38,531 nt of DNA from an uncultured Prevotellaceae bacterium (lineage in GTDB: Bacteria; Bacteroidota; Bacteroidia; Bacteroidales; Bacteroidaceae). Below the pieces are notes generated by a model. That model was not told the DNA's origin. It did not search any database and was given only the letters and a program-made list of their open reading frames with translations. Below, one piece after another: positions 8,563 to 16,829 of this stretch. Where the stretch lies: the NCBI GenBank assembly GCA_902771785.1, contig CACXYH010000016.1:1-38531 (forward strand). Reading direction: 5' to 3'. How positions within the stretch are numbered: the stretch's first letter is position 1; each line of letters starts with the position of its first letter. Made by a program: the position numbers and the translations under genes.

Positions 8563-9852
8563 ATGAGTAAGAAGAATTATCGTTTTGAGACCTTGCAACT
8601 CCACGTAGGCCAGGAACAGGCCGACCCCGCTACCGACGCACGTGCCGTACCTATCTATCAGACCACGTCGTATGTGTTCCACAACTCCCAGCACGCTGCC
8701 GACCGCTTCGGACTGCGCGATGCAGGTAACATCTACGGTCGACTGACCAACTCGACGCAGGGTGTGTTCGAAGACCGCGTGGCTGCCCTCGAGGGTGGCG
8801 TGGCTGGCCTGGCCGTGGCTTCGGGAGCTGCCGCCGTGACCTATGCACTGCAGAACATCGTGCAGGCAGGCGACCATATCGTGGCAGCCGACAACCTCTA
8901 CGGCGGTTCGTTCAATCTCATCACCCACACGCTGTCTACGCAGGGCATTGCCAACACCATCGTCAACGTGAACGACCTGCAGGCACTCGAAGCTGCTATT
9001 CAGCCCAACACAAAAGTAATATATGCCGAGACTTTCGGCAATCCCAACAGCGACGTGACCAATATTGAGGCCGTGGCAGAGGTGGCCCATCGTCACCACA
9101 TCCCCCTGATTATCGACAACACCTTCGGCACTCCCTACCTGATTCGTCCGTTGGAGCATGGCGCCGACATCGTGGTCCATTCTGCCACGAAGTTTATTGG
9201 CGGCCACGGCTCGAGCCTCGGTGGCGTGATTGTGGACGGTGGCAAGTTCGACTGGAAGGCCAATGCCGACAAGTTCCCCTCGCTGGCTAAGCCCGATCCC
9301 TCGTATCATGGCGCCGTTTTTGCCGACGTAGCCGGTGCTGCCGCCTTCGTCACCAGGATTCGTGCCGTCATTTTGCGCGACACGGGTGCAACAATTTCGC
9401 CCTTTAATGCGTTTATATTATTGCAGGGACTCGAAACGCTGTCGCTCCGCGTAGAGCGTCACGTGGAGAATGCGCTGAAGGTGGTGCAGTTCCTGGAGCA
9501 GCATCCGAAGGTGGAAAAGGTAAATCACCCGTCGCTCGAGAGCCATCCCGACCATGCGCTCTACGAGAAGTACTTCCCCCAGGGTGGCGGCTCTATCTTC
9601 ACCTTCGAGATAAAGGGCGGACAGGAAGCAGCCTGGAAGTTCATCGACTCGCTCGAGATATTCTCGCTGCTGGCCAACGTGGCCGATGTGAAGAGCCTCA
9701 TCATCCATCCCTACACCACGACCCACTCGCAGATGAGCCCTGAGGAACTGGCCGAGCAGCACATCACCCCGTCGACCGTACGCCTCAGCATCGGCACCGA
9801 GCACATTGACGACATTCTGGAAGACTTGCAGCAGGCGCTGGAGAAGATATAA
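8563..9852 (+). CDS. metY: O-acetylhomoserine sulfhydrylase (MetY type)
   Basis: A 429-residue PLP enzyme of the Cys/Met metabolism family. It probably makes homocysteine from O-acetyl-L-homoserine and sulfide. The N-terminus (FETLQLHVGQEQADPATDAR) and length are typical of MetY rather than the shorter cystathionine gamma-synthases. SATKFIGGHG holds the Schiff-base lysine (K210), YGRLTNSTQGVFE supplies phosphate-binding residues, and the C-terminal TTTHSQM and VRLSIGTEH are family landmarks. cysK follows after about 50 bp, making a sulfide-assimilation pair. The divergent Lrp-type gene may control it. Some MetY enzymes also accept O-acetylserine. Confidence 0.92.
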   Translation: MSKKNYRFETLQLHVGQEQADPATDARAVPIYQTTSYVFHNSQHAADRFGLRDAGNIYGRLTNSTQGVFEDRVAALEGGVAGLAVASGAAAVTYALQNIVQAGDHIVAADNLYGGSFNLITHTLSTQGIANTIVNVNDLQALEAAIQPNTKVIYAETFGNPNSDVTNIEAVAEVAHRHHIPLIIDNTFGTPYLIRPLEHGADIVVHSATKFIGGHGSSLGGVIVDGGKFDWKANADKFPSLAKPDPSYHGAVFADVAGAAAFVTRIRAVILRDTGATISPFNAFILLQGLETLSLRVERHVENALKVVQFLEQHPKVEKVNHPSLESHPDHALYEKYFPQGGGSIFTFEIKGGQEAAWKFIDSLEIFSLLANVADVKSLIIHPYTTTHSQMSPEELAEQHITPSTVRLSIGTEHIDDILEDLQQALEKI

Positions 9853-9904
9853 AGGATGGATAAGGGTAAATAGTGAAAAAGTTGAAAGTTAAAATATAAA
9901 AGTT

Positions 9905-10852
9905 ATGGCAAAGATTGCAAAACAGCTGACCGAGCTCATCGGCAACACCCCACTACTTGAGCTCAACAAGTATTCACAGGCAAAGGGAGTGAAGACACCG
10001 CTCATTGCCAAGGTAGAGTATTTTAATCCTGGCGGCAGCGTGAAAGACCGCATCGCCCTGGCCATGATTGAAGATGCCGAGCAGAAGGGCATCCTGAAGC
10101 CGGGCGCTACGATCATCGAACCCACCAGCGGCAACACGGGCGTAGGACTGGCACTGGTAAGCGCCGTCAAGGGCTACCATCTTATCCTTACCATGCCTGA
10201 GACCATGAGCGTGGAGCGCAGAAACCTCGTGAAGGCCTACGGTGCCGAGGTGCGTCTCACGTCAGGTAAGGACGGCATGCCAGGTGCCATCCGCGCCGCT
10301 GAGGAGTTGCGCAGCCAGATTCCTGGCAGCGTCATCCTGCAGCAGTTCGAGAACGGGGCTAACCCGGCTAAGCACTATGCCACTACAGGCCCAGAGATAT
10401 GGCAGCAGACGGAAGGGCAGATTGACATCTTCGTGGCTGGCGTGGGCACAGGCGGAACCATCTCGGGCGTGGGAAAATACTTGAAGGAGCAGAAGGCCGA
10501 CGTGAAGGTGATTGCCGTGGAGCCAAAGTCGAGCCCCGTGCTGAACGGCGGCCAGAGCGGCCCACACAAGATTCAGGGCATCGGTGCCGGCTTCGTGCCT
10601 AAGACGTACGATGCACAGGTGATTGACGAGGTGTTCGACGTGGAGAACGACGACGCCATCCGCACGGGCCGTGAGATTGCCAAGCAGGAAGGACTGCTCG
10701 TGGGCATCTCGGCAGGCGCCGCCCTCTATGCTGCCACGCAGGTGGCATTGCGCCCGGAGAATGCTGGCAAGCGCATCGTGGTGCTGCTGCCCGACACAGG
10801 CGAGCGCTATCTGTCGACGGTGCTTTATGCGTTTGACGACTATCCACTATAA
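9905..10852 (+). CDS. cysK: Cysteine synthase A (O-acetylserine sulfhydrylase)
   Basis: A 315-residue fold-type II PLP enzyme that makes L-cysteine from O-acetyl-L-serine and sulfide. GGSVKDR holds the PLP lysine (K47), PTSGNTGVGLA (residues 73-83) binds the substrate carboxylate, and GTGGTISGVGKYLK binds the PLP phosphate. The C-terminal GISAGAALYAA is also typical. Length matches CysK. It is the second gene of the metY-cysK unit and is followed directly by a strong intrinsic terminator at 10874-10914. Confidence 0.95.
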   Translation: MAKIAKQLTELIGNTPLLELNKYSQAKGVKTPLIAKVEYFNPGGSVKDRIALAMIEDAEQKGILKPGATIIEPTSGNTGVGLALVSAVKGYHLILTMPETMSVERRNLVKAYGAEVRLTSGKDGMPGAIRAAEELRSQIPGSVILQQFENGANPAKHYATTGPEIWQQTEGQIDIFVAGVGTGGTISGVGKYLKEQKADVKVIAVEPKSSPVLNGGQSGPHKIQGIGAGFVPKTYDAQVIDEVFDVENDDAIRTGREIAKQEGLLVGISAGAALYAATQVALRPENAGKRIVVLLPDTGERYLSTVLYAFDDYPL

Positions 10853-10873
10853 AAGCTTACGGAATGACACGCG

Positions 10874-10914
10874 GTAGGCAATGCAAATCATGCAGCATTG
10901 CCTACTTTTTTTTT
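10874..10914 (+). terminator. Intrinsic terminator after cysK
   Basis: A perfect 11-bp stem, GTAGGCAATGC (10874-10884) with GCATTGCCTAC (10895-10905), a 10-nt loop and nine T residues. Confidence 0.93.
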
Positions 10915-10945
10915 GTGTGTTTTTTCTTTTTTCAAATATTTAATG

Positions 10946-10953
10946 TAAATTTG
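10946..10953 (+). promoter_or_regulatory. -7 box (TAAATTTG) upstream of the 191-aa protein
   Basis: TAAATTTG fits the TAnnTTTG consensus. It would give a leader of roughly 125 nt before the ATG at 11085, long for this window. That leader includes the possible gene remnant at 10965-11060. Confidence 0.5.
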
Positions 10954-10964
10954 CAGCGTAATAG

Positions 10965-11060
10965 AGTCAACTTAGGGATGAGTGGTACGACCTCTTCAAT
11001 GTCGCCGACGGACAGTGGTACCTGCCGCCTGCCGAGCGTGTAATGATATGGTAGAATTGT
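10965..11060 (+). pseudogene. Possible short gene remnant in the cysK-downstream spacer
   Basis: Between two stops (TAG at 10962 and TAG near 11058) one frame reads as protein-like residues including LRDEWYDLFNVADGQWYLPP. It has no start codon near its beginning and is too short to be a gene. The composition, with several Trp/Tyr and a GQWYLPP turn, resembles the end of a secreted Bacteroidota protein. It may be a decayed fragment or chance. Confidence 0.25.
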
Positions 11061-11084
11061 TTATCAAACAAGTATATAAAGATT

Positions 11085-11660
11085 ATGAAAAAGTTTTTAG
11101 TAGTTATGGCAGCCATCATGATGACTGCTATGAGTGTGAATGCTCAGGACGAGCAGCGGAGCGAGGTGGGCGTGTTCTATGGAACGAGTTCGGCATCCAA
11201 CATCCTGTCTGTCTTTTCTACCATGTTCTCTGCTGCCGTAGGCGACCAGAGCTCTTGGTGGGGCCCCGTGGGCGTGGAGTACTATTACCACCTGACGCCG
11301 GTCGTAGCCGTAGGTGGTGTGGGCGTGATAGCCGGTTGTAAGGCCATTGACGAGAAGACCAACGAGAAGGACCTGACCCAGACGTACATCACACTGATGC
11401 CATCGGTGAAGTTCAACTGGCTGCGCAAGAGCGGCTTCGGCATGTATTCGGCAGCTTCGGCTGGTATGATGATTTCTTCTGTCTCGATTGGCGAAGGGGT
11501 GCAACAATACGACCCTGAGGCCGAAGACGAGACGCTGGCCACGTTCATGTTCAACGTCACGGCGCTGGGTGTTGAGTTTGGCGGAAACCTACGCGGATTT
11601 GCAGAGCTTGTTCTTGGCGAGAAGGGTGTGCTTTGCGCCGGACTGCGCTATAGGTTCTAA
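11085..11660 (+). CDS. Small secreted outer-membrane beta-barrel-like protein, function unknown
   Basis: A 191-residue protein with a clear Sec signal peptide (MKKFLVVMAAIMMTAMSVNA, cleavage after NAQ or before it). The mature part alternates polar and hydrophobic residues with many Gly and aromatics (GPVGVEYYYHLTPVVAVGG) and ends in LRYRF. A terminal aromatic residue is typical of outer-membrane barrels. It resembles the small porin-like or OmpW-like hypothetical proteins common in Bacteroidota, but I do not recognise a named family. It appears monocistronic, with its own -7 box and a terminator at 11685-11722. Confidence 0.8.
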   Translation: MKKFLVVMAAIMMTAMSVNAQDEQRSEVGVFYGTSSASNILSVFSTMFSAAVGDQSSWWGPVGVEYYYHLTPVVAVGGVGVIAGCKAIDEKTNEKDLTQTYITLMPSVKFNWLRKSGFGMYSAASAGMMISSVSIGEGVQQYDPEAEDETLATFMFNVTALGVEFGGNLRGFAELVLGEKGVLCAGLRYRF

Positions 11661-11684
11661 GTGATGACTATGTGATTGAAAAAG

Positions 11685-11722
11685 AAAAACGTGGCCACGT
11701 CCGGTGGCCTCGTTTTTTTTTT
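11685..11722 (+). terminator. Intrinsic terminator after the 191-aa protein
   Basis: A hairpin of GGCCAC paired with GTGGCC, extended by an outer AAAAACG/CGTTTTT pairing, ends in a run of nine or more T residues. Confidence 0.88.
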
Positions 11723-11767
11723 GATGTAGGCGGTCGCGCGCTACAGCGTTAAACTTTACTATCATTT

Positions 11768-11798
11768 TTTGTCGTTTCGCAAATTCTTAGTACCTTTG
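11768..11798 (+). promoter_or_regulatory. Promoter of the TonB receptor-HMA unit
   Basis: TTTG (11768-11771), a 19-bp spacer and TACCTTTG (11791-11798), 21 nt before the ATG at 11820. This places the true start after the promoter and excludes the earlier in-frame codon at 11769. Confidence 0.75.
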
Positions 11799-11819
11799 CA
11801 CCCTCAAACAACGAAAAGA

Positions 11820-13829
11820 ATGAAAATCAATAGGATATTCTGCGGATTATTGACCCTTGCCAGCCTGCTTCCAGGCGATTTGCTGGCTCAGAACGACAGC
11901 GTTGTCAATCTGAAAGACCAGACTTTGCAGGACGTTCAGATCGTTTCCCGACGCTCAGGCACCGTCAGAAGCCGGGGGGCCATCAATGCAGCAACCATCA
12001 CGAGCAACGAGCTCTTGAAGGCTGCCTGCTGTAATCTGGGCGAGAGCTTCACGACCAACCCCTCGGTCGACGTGAACTATAGCGATGCCGCCACAGGCGC
12101 CAAGCAGATCAAGCTGTTAGGCCTGTCGGGCACCTACGTTCAGATGCTCACAGAGAATCTGCCCAACTTCCGTGGCGCCTCGGCCCCTTATTCGCTGGGC
12201 TATACGCCAGGACCGTGGATGAAAAGCATTATGGTGTCGAAGGGGGCATCGTCGGTGCGCAACGGCTATGAGTCAATCACTGGCCAAATCAATGTGGAGT
12301 ATCTGAAGCCAGAGGACGATGAGGGGGCTACCTTCAATGTCTATGGCAACACGAAGAGTAAGCTCGAGGCCAATGCTGACGGTAATATTCACATCGGAAA
12401 GGTGAACACCGAGGTGCTGGCCCACTACGAGAACGACTGGGGACACCACGACGACAACGACGACGGATTCCTTGATCAGCCCAACGTGCGCCAGGTACAC
12501 CTGCAGAACCGCTGGGACTATCTGGGACCGGTCTATGTGTTTCATGGCGGTATCGGCATTCTCAACGAGAAGCGCGACGGCGGTCAGAACCACCACACGG
12601 CTCCCCATGCCCATCATCTCTACACCATCGGACTTGAGACTGACCGCTATGAGGCCTACATGAAGCACGCCTTCATCCTCGATAGCGAGAAGGGAACCAA
12701 CGTTGCCCTCATGGCCAGTGGCTCACTCCATAAGCTCGACGCCCTCTACGGCACGAAGACTTACAGTGTCGACGAGAAGAACGGCTACCTGCAGCTGATG
12801 TTCGAAACCAACTTCACCAAGCTGCATAACCTCTCGGCTGGCCTGTCACTGAACCATGACTATCTGAAGGAACGGCTCAACTTGAACAGCGCCTGGTCGG
12901 GTGTCAGCAAGGAAACCACCCCTGGCATCTATGCCCAGTATACGCTGAACATCGACGACCGCCTGGTGGCTATGGCTGGCCTGCGCGCCGACCATAGCAG
13001 CCGTTATGGCAACTTCGTTACGCCTCGTCTGCATGTGAAGTATGCTCCCAGCGACATCGTCACGCTGCGCGTGTCGGCTGGCAAAGGCTATCGCACGCCT
13101 TACGCCCTGGCCGAGAACAACTATCTGATGGGCAGCGGACGCACGCTGGTGATTGAAGACCTGCAGCAGGAACAGGCATGGAACTACGGCATCTCGGCTG
13201 CACTGAGCATTCCGCTCTTCGACCAGCTGCTGAAAGTCAATGCCGAGTACTACTATACTCACTTTAGTCAGCAGATGCTGATTGACTACGACTCGAACCC
13301 GCAGGAGATCAGGTTGACAAACCTCGATGGACGCTCCTACTCGCACACCTTCCAGGTGGACGTGAGCTATCCCATCGTGAAGGGACTGGAGCTGACCGCT
13401 GCCTACCGACTGAACGACGTGAGGGCTACTTATGCTGGCGAACTGCGCGAAAAGCCCCTGCAGAGCAAGTACAAAGGGCTGCTTACGGCCAGCTATAAGA
13501 CACCCCTGGGCCTGTGGCAGTTTGACGTGACCTATCAGCTGAACGGCGGCGGACGCATGCCCGACCCCTATACCAAGTCAGATGGTACCCCGTCGTGGGA
13601 CCGTCGCTTTAAGGCTTATGGCCAGCTGAACGCTCAGGTGACGCGCTGGTTCCGCCACTTCTCCATCTATGTGGGCGGTGAGAACCTGACCGATTACCTG
13701 CAGCCCAACCCCATCATCAATGCCTCCGACCCCTGGAGCAGTGAGTTCGACCCGACCATGGTGTGGGGACCCGTACATGGACGCATGTTCTATGCCGGCA
13801 TCCGACTGAATTTAGGAAAGAGACTCTAA
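11820..13829 (+). CDS. TonB-dependent outer-membrane receptor (probable metal uptake)
   Basis: A 669-residue TonB-dependent receptor. A signal peptide (MKINRIFCGLLTLASLLPG...LLAQ) is followed by a plug domain (LQDVQIVSRRSGTVRS, then IKLLGLSGTYVQMLTENLPN and SMVSKGASSVRNGYESITGQ). A beta-barrel of about 500 residues ends in ...YAGIRLNLGKRL. It lacks the carboxypeptidase-like N-terminal extension of SusC/Oar receptors, so it resembles classical siderophore or metal receptors. A His/Asp-rich stretch (YENDWGHHDDNDDGF, then NHHTAPHAHH) lies on what should be extracellular loops. The next gene, 20 bp on, encodes a secreted HMA metal-binding protein, so a Cu or Zn role is inferred. Confidence 0.88.
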   Translation: MKINRIFCGLLTLASLLPGDLLAQNDSVVNLKDQTLQDVQIVSRRSGTVRSRGAINAATITSNELLKAACCNLGESFTTNPSVDVNYSDAATGAKQIKLLGLSGTYVQMLTENLPNFRGASAPYSLGYTPGPWMKSIMVSKGASSVRNGYESITGQINVEYLKPEDDEGATFNVYGNTKSKLEANADGNIHIGKVNTEVLAHYENDWGHHDDNDDGFLDQPNVRQVHLQNRWDYLGPVYVFHGGIGILNEKRDGGQNHHTAPHAHHLYTIGLETDRYEAYMKHAFILDSEKGTNVALMASGSLHKLDALYGTKTYSVDEKNGYLQLMFETNFTKLHNLSAGLSLNHDYLKERLNLNSAWSGVSKETTPGIYAQYTLNIDDRLVAMAGLRADHSSRYGNFVTPRLHVKYAPSDIVTLRVSAGKGYRTPYALAENNYLMGSGRTLVIEDLQQEQAWNYGISAALSIPLFDQLLKVNAEYYYTHFSQQMLIDYDSNPQEIRLTNLDGRSYSHTFQVDVSYPIVKGLELTAAYRLNDVRATYAGELREKPLQSKYKGLLTASYKTPLGLWQFDVTYQLNGGGRMPDPYTKSDGTPSWDRRFKAYGQLNAQVTRWFRHFSIYVGGENLTDYLQPNPIINASDPWSSEFDPTMVWGPVHGRMFYAGIRLNLGKRL

Positions 13830-13849
13830 TCATAGAAAGGAACAGAAAA

Positions 13850-14176
13850 ATGAAGAAGACATTGCTTACGATGACTCTGCTGTTGGCTGCCCTGGGCATG
13901 CAGGCAAAGGACATCAAGACACTGGTCGTTACGACGATGCCGCAGATGCACTGCGACAACTGCCAGACCAAAATCAAGGGTAACCTGCGTTTCGAGAAAG
14001 GTGTGAAGAATATCGAAACCAACATCGAAGAGCAGCGTGTCACCATCACCTACGATGCCGACAAGACCAACCCCGAGAGCTTGATCAAAGCTTTCGATAA
14101 GTTTGGCTATAAGGCTACGCAGCTGCAGGAAGAGCAGCAGAAGGAGACCCCAAAGCAGGACGAGAAGAAAAAGTAA
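13850..14176 (+). CDS. Secreted heavy-metal-associated (HMA) domain protein
   Basis: A 108-residue protein with a signal peptide (MKKTLLTMTLLLAALGMQA) and one HMA domain of the CopZ/Atx1 type. The metal site is MHCDNC at residues 33-38, followed by the usual beta-alpha-beta pattern (GVKNIETNIEEQRVTITYD ... IKAFDKFGYKA). A Glu/Gln/Lys-rich tail (about 20 residues) closes the protein. Export suggests a periplasmic chaperone for Cu(I) or Zn(II), not the cytosolic CopZ role. It probably receives metal from, or buffers metal for, the receptor encoded just upstream in the same transcript. The metal itself is not determinable from sequence. Confidence 0.88.
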   Translation: MKKTLLTMTLLLAALGMQAKDIKTLVVTTMPQMHCDNCQTKIKGNLRFEKGVKNIETNIEEQRVTITYDADKTNPESLIKAFDKFGYKATQLQEEQQKETPKQDEKKK

Positions 14177-14200
14177 GGTCTGCTACGGAAGAACAAGAAA

Positions 14201-14236
14201 GCGGCTATCGCCATCAGTGCGATTGCCGTTTTTTTT
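14201..14236 (+). terminator. Intrinsic terminator after the HMA gene
   Basis: GCGGCTATCGC pairs with GCGATTGCCGT (one internal mismatch) around a short loop and is followed by eight T residues. Confidence 0.82.
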
Positions 14237-14270
14237 GTATGAAAGCATGCATTAGTTTCAAAAAATGTTG

Positions 14271-14278
14271 TAACTTTG
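14271..14278 (+). promoter_or_regulatory. -7 box (TAACTTTG) of murF-alr
   Basis: TAACTTTG ends only 9 nt before the first ATG (14287) and 12 nt before the preferred ATG (14290), leaving essentially no 5' leader. Confidence 0.65.
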
Positions 14279-14289
14279 CAGGCATTATG

Positions 14290-16758
14290 ATGACATACAG
14301 CATTGAAAAGGTGACGACGCTCATCGGGGCGCGCCGTTTTGGCGAGGCCGACGCCACTATAGGGTGGTTGCTGACCGACAGCCGTTCACTTTGTTTCCCC
14401 GAACAGACTTTGTTTTTTGCCCTGCGCTCCAAACGCAACGACGGGCATCGGTATATCGATGAACTCTATCGTCGTGGTGTTTGCTGCTTTGTCGTAGAGC
14501 AGGTTCCTGAGGCTTTCGCAGAGCGCTATCCGCAGGCCAACTTCCTGAAAGTACCCTCACCGTTGGCTGCTCTGCAGCGACTGGCCGAACGCCATCGCGA
14601 CGAGTTTAGCATTCCCATCGTGGGCATCACGGGCTCTAACGGTAAGACCTGGGTCAAGGAGTGGCTCTACCAGCTGCTCTTGCCCTCGCAGAAGGTGACA
14701 CGTTCGCCGCGCAGCTACAATTCGCAAATCGGTGTGCCGCTGTCGGTGTGGCTGCTCAACGAGAACTCGCGTGTGGGCATCTTCGAGGCCGGCATCAGCG
14801 AGCCGGGCGAGATGGAGGCTCTCCACGACATCATCCAGCCCTCGATTGGCGTGCTGACCTGTTTGGGTACGGCTCATCAGGAGAACTTCCGCTCGATGGA
14901 CGAGAAGTGCATGGAGAAACTGGTGTTGATGCGCGACAGCGAGGCCATTGTCTATCCGGCCGACGACGACACCGTGAGCCGTTGTGTGCGCCGCACGCAG
15001 TATAAAGGCGAGAGAATAGGCTGGAGCCGCTTCGACGAGCAGGCCGCCATGTTCGTCAAGAGCGTGGGTGCAGAAGAGTGTAGTGGTGAGGGCGTGAGGA
15101 TTACCTATATATATAAAGGTGTGGAGGGCAGCTACGAGATACCCTTCATCGACGATGCCTCTGTCGAGAACTCCATCATCTGTGCGGCAACGGCCCTTTA
15201 TCTGGGACTGACACCTGAGGAACTGGCTGAGCGAATGCCTAAGCTGGAGCCGATAGCAATGCGTCTTGAGGTGAAGCAGGGACAGCGCGGGCTGACACTG
15301 ATTAACGACTCTTACAATAGCGACATCAACTCGCTCGACATTGCGCTCGACTTCATGAACCGTCGAGGCGGCCACACGCTTATCCTGAGCGACATCTATC
15401 AGAGTGGCGAGCAGCCTGCCGAGCTCTATCGGCAGGTGGCCGATTTGTTGACGAAGCGTGGTGTAGTGCGCCTCATCGGCATTGGTACCGAAATCTCTGC
15501 GCATGCTGCCACCTTCTCAGTAGCCGAGAAGAGCTTTTTCCCCACAACCGAACAGTTCATCGATAGTCCCGATTTCCATGCCTTGCGCGATGGAGTGGTG
15601 TTGCTGAAAGGCTCACGTCGCTTCGGCTTTGAACGCATCACGGAACTGCTGGAACAGAAAGTTCATGAGACCATTCTGGAAGTGAACCTCTCGGCTGTGG
15701 TCGACAACTTGAATCACTTCCGTTCTTTCCTGAAACCCAGCACCAAGATGGTGTGCATGATCAAGGCCGACGGCTATGGGGCGGGCGCCATCGAACTGGC
15801 CAAAACGCTGCAAGAGCATCGCGTAGACTATCTGGCTGTGGCTGTAGCCGACGAGGGCGTGGCCCTGCGCAAGGCCGGCATCACGGCCAACATCATGGTG
15901 ATGAACCCTGAGATGACGGCCTTCAAGACCATGTTTGACTACGATTTGGAGCCTGAGGTCTACTCCTTCCGCCTGATGGATGCACTCATCCGTGCTGCCC
16001 GCAAGGAGGGCATCACGGGATGGCCTGTGCATATCAAGCTCGATACGGGCATGCATCGGCTGGGCTTCGACCCCGTCGGTGATATCGATGAGGTGATTGA
16101 CCGCCTGCGGCATCAGTCGGCCATCATTCCCCGCTCGGTGTTCTCTCACTTCGTGGGCAGTGACAGCGATGACTTCGACAGCTTCTCTGAGCGTCAGTTC
16201 CAGCTGTTCGACGAGGGTAGCCGGAAGTTGCAGTCGGCCTTCACGCATAAGATTCTGCGCCATATCGACAACTCTGCCGGCATAGAACACTTCCCCGAAC
16301 GCCAGCTCGACATGTGCCGTCTGGGCATCGGACTCTATGGTGTGGAGCCCTATAAGGAGGGACACCTCAAGACAGTTTCCACGCTGAAGACCACTATCCT
16401 GCAGCTTCGCCACGTGAAAGCCGGCGACAGCATAGGATACAGCCGTCGCACCGTGCTGGAGCACGACAGCGTGATTGGGGCTATTCCTATTGGCTATGCC
16501 GACGGACTGAACCGCCGATTGGGCAACCGCCATGGCTATTGCCTGGTGAACGGACAGCGGGCTGAGTATGTGGGTAACATCTGCATGGACGTGGCGATGA
16601 TAGATGTTACGGGCATTGACTGCCACGAGGGCGACATGGTCGAGATTTTCGGCGAGAATCTGCCCGTTACCTTACTCAGCGATATCCTCGAAACCATTCC
16701 TTACGAGGTGCTTACGGGCGTTTCCAACCGTGTGAAACGGGTGTACTTTCAAGATTAA
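14290..16758 (+). CDS. murF-alr: Fused MurF ligase - alanine racemase
   Basis: A bifunctional cytoplasmic peptidoglycan-precursor enzyme of 822 residues, a fusion typical of Bacteroidota. The N-terminal half is MurF (adds D-Ala-D-Ala to UDP-MurNAc-tripeptide): P-loop GITGSNGKTW at about 112-121, then the FEAGISEPGEM and NDSYNS motifs. The C-terminal half, from about residue 465, is alanine racemase, with the PLP lysine in KADGYGAGA (K492), HIKLDTGMHRLGF, and a late YVGNICMDVAMIDVT block. Coupling supplies D-Ala where it is consumed. ATG at 14287 is an alternative start. The promoter lies immediately upstream, and a bidirectional terminator follows. Confidence 0.95.
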   Translation: MTYSIEKVTTLIGARRFGEADATIGWLLTDSRSLCFPEQTLFFALRSKRNDGHRYIDELYRRGVCCFVVEQVPEAFAERYPQANFLKVPSPLAALQRLAERHRDEFSIPIVGITGSNGKTWVKEWLYQLLLPSQKVTRSPRSYNSQIGVPLSVWLLNENSRVGIFEAGISEPGEMEALHDIIQPSIGVLTCLGTAHQENFRSMDEKCMEKLVLMRDSEAIVYPADDDTVSRCVRRTQYKGERIGWSRFDEQAAMFVKSVGAEECSGEGVRITYIYKGVEGSYEIPFIDDASVENSIICAATALYLGLTPEELAERMPKLEPIAMRLEVKQGQRGLTLINDSYNSDINSLDIALDFMNRRGGHTLILSDIYQSGEQPAELYRQVADLLTKRGVVRLIGIGTEISAHAATFSVAEKSFFPTTEQFIDSPDFHALRDGVVLLKGSRRFGFERITELLEQKVHETILEVNLSAVVDNLNHFRSFLKPSTKMVCMIKADGYGAGAIELAKTLQEHRVDYLAVAVADEGVALRKAGITANIMVMNPEMTAFKTMFDYDLEPEVYSFRLMDALIRAARKEGITGWPVHIKLDTGMHRLGFDPVGDIDEVIDRLRHQSAIIPRSVFSHFVGSDSDDFDSFSERQFQLFDEGSRKLQSAFTHKILRHIDNSAGIEHFPERQLDMCRLGIGLYGVEPYKEGHLKTVSTLKTTILQLRHVKAGDSIGYSRRTVLEHDSVIGAIPIGYADGLNRRLGNRHGYCLVNGQRAEYVGNICMDVAMIDVTGIDCHEGDMVEIFGENLPVTLLSDILETIPYEVLTGVSNRVKRVYFQD

Positions 16759-16763
16759 TTCCT

Positions 16764-16814
16764 AAAAAAGAATCTGCCAAACATGCGCGAACGTTGTTTG
16801 GCAGATTCTTTTTT
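16764..16814. terminator. Bidirectional intrinsic terminator
   Basis: A 19-bp perfect stem (16764-16782 with 16796-16814) has an A-run on the left and a T-run on the right, so it can stop both murF-alr (plus) and the convergent lipoprotein gene (minus). Confidence 0.95.
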
Positions 16815-16829
16815 CGTAGCTGATTTGTT

